Shown: piece by piece, positions 12,825 to 14,119 of the stretch
Numbering within the stretch: the stretch's first letter is position 1
How the letters are laid out: each line of letters starts with the position of its first letter
NCBI GenBank assembly: GCA_003557545.1
Contig: PWOD01000054.1
Span: forward strand, 1-14,119
Length of the DNA: 14,119 bases
Direction of reading: 5' to 3'
Source: a bacterium
GTDB lineage: Bacteria; T1Sed10-126
The notes under the pieces: generated by a model
What the model was told of the DNA's origin: nothing
What the model saw: only the letters and a program-made list of their open reading frames with translations
Database searches by the model: none
Program-made: the position numbers and the translations under genes

Positions 12825-12846
12825 ACAGTTAATTAAACTTAACTGT
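12825..12846. repeat. Perfect 8-base inverted repeat, possible operator
   Basis: ACAGTTAA (12825-12832) and TTAACTGT (12839-12846) are exact reverse complements around a 6-base centre TTAAAC. It lies about 79 bases before the cupin start and about 215 before the divergent gene. No T-run follows, so an operator is more likely than a terminator. Confidence 0.4.
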
Positions 12847-12874
12847 TCCCGGCCGGTCCGGTGAAAAATTTCAG

Positions 12875-12903
12875 TCGGAAGTAACAAAGCGTTATTTGAT
12901 AAT
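12875..12903 (+). promoter_or_regulatory. Weak possible promoter for the cupin gene
   Basis: GATAAT (12898-12903, 5 of 6) with TCGGAA (3 of 6) 17 bases upstream. This would leave a very short leader directly before AGGAGG. Weak support. Confidence 0.22.
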
Positions 12904-12924
12904 CAATTTACAGGAGGTTACAAA

Positions 12925-13260
12925 ATGCAACTATTAGATGAAATAGCCAGCCAGGCAGTTGAATTTAACGAACTTGTAGATTATTCGGACAACTCAATTG
13001 TCAGTAAAACTCTGCTTGACTCAGCCGAAGGGACAATCACCCTGTTTGCCTTCGACCGGGGCCAATCATTAAGTGAGCACTCAGCTCCTTTCCACGCCTT
13101 TGTACAGATAATCGACGGAACCGGGACCATTATAATCGACGGTGCGGAGATCGAAGCCACGACCGGTCAATGGGTTTTGATGCCAGCCGACATTCCCCAC
13201 GCTGTCGAGGCCAATCAGCAATTTAAAATGCTCCTGATAATGATCCGAACAAAATCCTGA
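12925..13260 (+). CDS. Small cupin-domain protein
   Basis: 111 residues, a single cupin beta-barrel. ATG at 12925 has an ideal AGGAGG (12912-12917) 7 bases upstream. Cupin motif 1 is seen as LSEHSAPFHAFVQIIDGTG (His52, His57, with Gln61 where many cupins have Glu), followed by TIIIDG, and motif 2 as GQWVLMPADIPHAVEA (His92). Three His and a Gln could bind a metal. The EHSAPF-A pattern belongs to a common group of short stand-alone cupins in anaerobes whose ligand is unknown; sensing or binding of a small molecule is a guess. A hairpin follows 18 bases after the stop, so it is likely transcribed alone; the next gene has its own promoter. Confidence 0.9.
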   Translation: MQLLDEIASQAVEFNELVDYSDNSIVSKTLLDSAEGTITLFAFDRGQSLSEHSAPFHAFVQIIDGTGTIIIDGAEIEATTGQWVLMPADIPHAVEANQQFKMLLIMIRTKS

Positions 13261-13278
13261 ATTACCACATGATCTGTT

Positions 13279-13296
13279 CTGATTACTAATAATCAG
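13279..13296 (+). terminator. Hairpin after the cupin gene
   Basis: CTGATTA, loop CTAA, TAATCAG: a perfect 7-pair stem with a tetraloop, 18 bases after the cupin stop. It is followed by CATAATTT rather than a solid T-run, so it is a weak terminator or an RNA 3' end structure. Confidence 0.4.
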
Positions 13297-13552
13297 CATA
13301 ATTTCAGCAGAGGAATTACTGGCAATCAGTTTTAATAGCTAAACTTACAGTTTGTTCATTTCTTTTCATACTGCAATAATACTTGTCAACCCAGCCAATG
13401 CCGGCTTGCGACAGCTCCATCGTGCCCTGCCGAACAGTGAGAATGTTTTACCGATATACCAAAATAACCTGTGATTTATCAATCCGGCGATGACAAACAA
13501 CTTCGCATCTCTCGAGAAATTCTAATTTTTAGTTATTTTATCCAAAAAACAG

Positions 13553-13581
13553 TTGACCAGAGTGATTATTCTTACTATACT
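13553..13581 (+). promoter_or_regulatory. Promoter for the cysteine synthase gene
   Basis: TTGACC (13553-13558), a 17-base spacer, then TATACT (13576-13581): 5 of 6 matches in each box with ideal spacing. Transcription would begin near 13588, about 37 bases before the ATG. The best promoter in the window. Confidence 0.72.
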
Positions 13582-13624
13582 TAAGCAAATTAATTAGTTT
13601 TATTAAAAAAAGGAGCTGGTTTAT

Positions 13625-14119
13625 ATGAAAATTGCCAATAATTTTGCAGAACTTATTGGTTCCACCCCGTTACTGAGAATTAACAGTTTTGATTACGAGC
13701 TAAAAGCTGAAATACTGGCTAAATTAGAGTTTTTTAACCCGGGTGGTTCTATTAAAGACCGTATCGCCTACTCGATGATAAAAGAAGCCGAAGAGGCCGG
13801 CAAAATCTCTCCCGGAGATACAGTTATCGAGCCAACCAGCGGCAACACAGGTATCGGTCTGGCCTCGGTCTGTGCCTCCCGCGGGTACCGACTTATTCTG
13901 ACAATGCCGGAATCTATGAGCATAGAACGCCGTTCTCTACTCACTGCTCTGGGAGCAGAACTGATCCTCACGCCGGCCGAAATGGGTATGCAGGGCGCGG
14001 TCAGTAAAGCCCAGGAGATTTTTGATAGCTCCCGTGATATCTACATGCCTCAACAGTTTAACAATCCGGCGAACCCGCGAATCCACTACAAAACAACCGG
14101 ACCGGAGATCTGGGAGCTA
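13625..14119 (+). CDS. cysK: Cysteine synthase family PLP enzyme (partial, 5' part)
   Basis: 165 codons are present with no stop; the family is usually about 300-310 residues, so about half is missing. The start ATG at 13625 has AAGGAG (13610-13615) 9 bases upstream. Seen: ELIGSTPLLRI (9-19), NPGGSIKDR (38-46) with the PLP-binding Lys44, PTSGNTGIGLA (70-80), the loop that holds the substrate carboxylate, and the MPESMSIERR helix region (94-103). This is O-acetylserine sulfhydrylase, which makes cysteine from O-acetylserine and sulfide in the cytoplasm. Cystathionine beta-synthase-type enzymes share these motifs, and the missing C-terminal half would be needed to separate them, so cysK is likely but not certain. 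No serine acetyltransferase gene is visible. Confidence 0.88.
   Translation, partial: MKIANNFAELIGSTPLLRINSFDYELKAEILAKLEFFNPGGSIKDRIAYSMIKEAEEAGKISPGDTVIEPTSGNTGIGLASVCASRGYRLILTMPESMSIERRSLLTALGAELILTPAEMGMQGAVSKAQEIFDSSRDIYMPQQFNNPANPRIHYKTTGPEIWEL

Larger units (their letters stand above)
12611..12924. other. Divergent intergenic region between the DUF6884-like gene and the cupin gene
   Basis: A 314-base AT-rich gap with no convincing gene. It must hold promoters in both directions. It contains a TATAAT on the minus strand, a GATAAT on the plus strand, a 22-base perfect dyad (12825-12846), and two similar 12-base sequences, TTAACTAAACTT near 12730 and TTAATTAAACTT at 12829-12840, which may be binding sites for one regulator. 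No riboswitch class was recognised. Confidence 0.5.
13261..13624. other. Intergenic region between the cupin gene and the cysteine synthase gene
   Basis: A 364-base gap. It holds a hairpin just after the cupin stop, a clear promoter near the right end and the AAGGAG of the next gene. I looked for T-box and SAM (S-box) riboswitch signatures, expected in some Bacillota before cysteine genes, and saw none. A minus-strand frame (13316-13528) is open apart from one stop and may be a decayed gene, but is not recognisable. Confidence 0.5.

Noticed and set aside
13400-13495. A 31-codon plus-strand ORF starting MPACDSSIV
   Set aside because: No ribosome binding site and no recognisable sequence.
13261-13624. 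T-box or SAM riboswitch before the cysteine synthase gene
   Set aside because: No GGGTGGNACCGCG-type T-box sequence, no S-box core and no terminator before the gene; the promoter starts only about 37 bases ahead of the ATG.

Overview
This window comes from a bacterium, most likely a Bacillota (Firmicutes) lineage of moderate GC. The reasons are strong AGGAGG-type ribosome binding sites in front of most genes, TTGACA/TATAAT-type promoters, tight operons, and the protein set yebC, ruvC, comM/yifB and yraN. A secreted LA_2272-type surface-repeat protein ending in Phe would fit a lineage with an outer membrane, such as the Halanaerobiales. That placement is an inference from gene content only. 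I see no mobile element, CRISPR array, rRNA or tRNA.

Layout. Everything up to about 12.6 kb is on the minus strand; the last 1.2 kb is on the plus strand. Reading the minus strand in transcription order: (a) 12610-12185 is a DUF6884-like protein of unknown function. (b) 11998-11153 is a secreted protein built of about 12 short GLQLGL-type repeats. (c) 11049-8695 is a two-gene unit, a secreted polysaccharide deacetylase followed by an N-acyl-D-amino-acid deacylase, suggesting cell-envelope or peptidoglycan-derived substrates. (d) 8545-3664 is a long housekeeping/DNA-processing run: MEMO1-like protein (AmmeMemoRadiSam protein B), YraN, ComM/YifB AAA+ ATPase, a TIGR00725/LOG-like protein, acylphosphatase, YebC and the Holliday-junction resolvase RuvC. 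(e) 3527-1 is a molybdenum hydroxylase operon (Mo-pterin, 2Fe-2S and FAD subunits, the last cut by the window edge) whose active-site residues match purine/xanthine hydroxylases. On the plus strand are a small cupin (12925-13260) and the first 165 codons of a cysteine synthase-type PLP enzyme (13625 to the edge) behind a clear promoter.

How the genes fit together. ComM (branch-migration helicase), the nuclease-fold YraN and RuvC lie in one co-directional run, so part of it looks like a recombination/DNA-integration cluster. ruvC follows yebC as in many genomes, but ruvA and ruvB are not next to it. The xanthine dehydrogenase trio is a self-contained purine-catabolism enzyme.

The most notable observation is that ruvC has no ATG, GTG or TTG start anywhere upstream of its first catalytic motif. 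The reading frame is open only from an ATT codon preceded by a well-placed GGGAG, which gives a protein beginning at the same residue as E. coli RuvC. I did not find a convincing wholly novel multi-gene system. The other items worth checking are the surface-repeat protein, the DUF6884-like protein, and inverted repeats placed just after predicted transcription starts.
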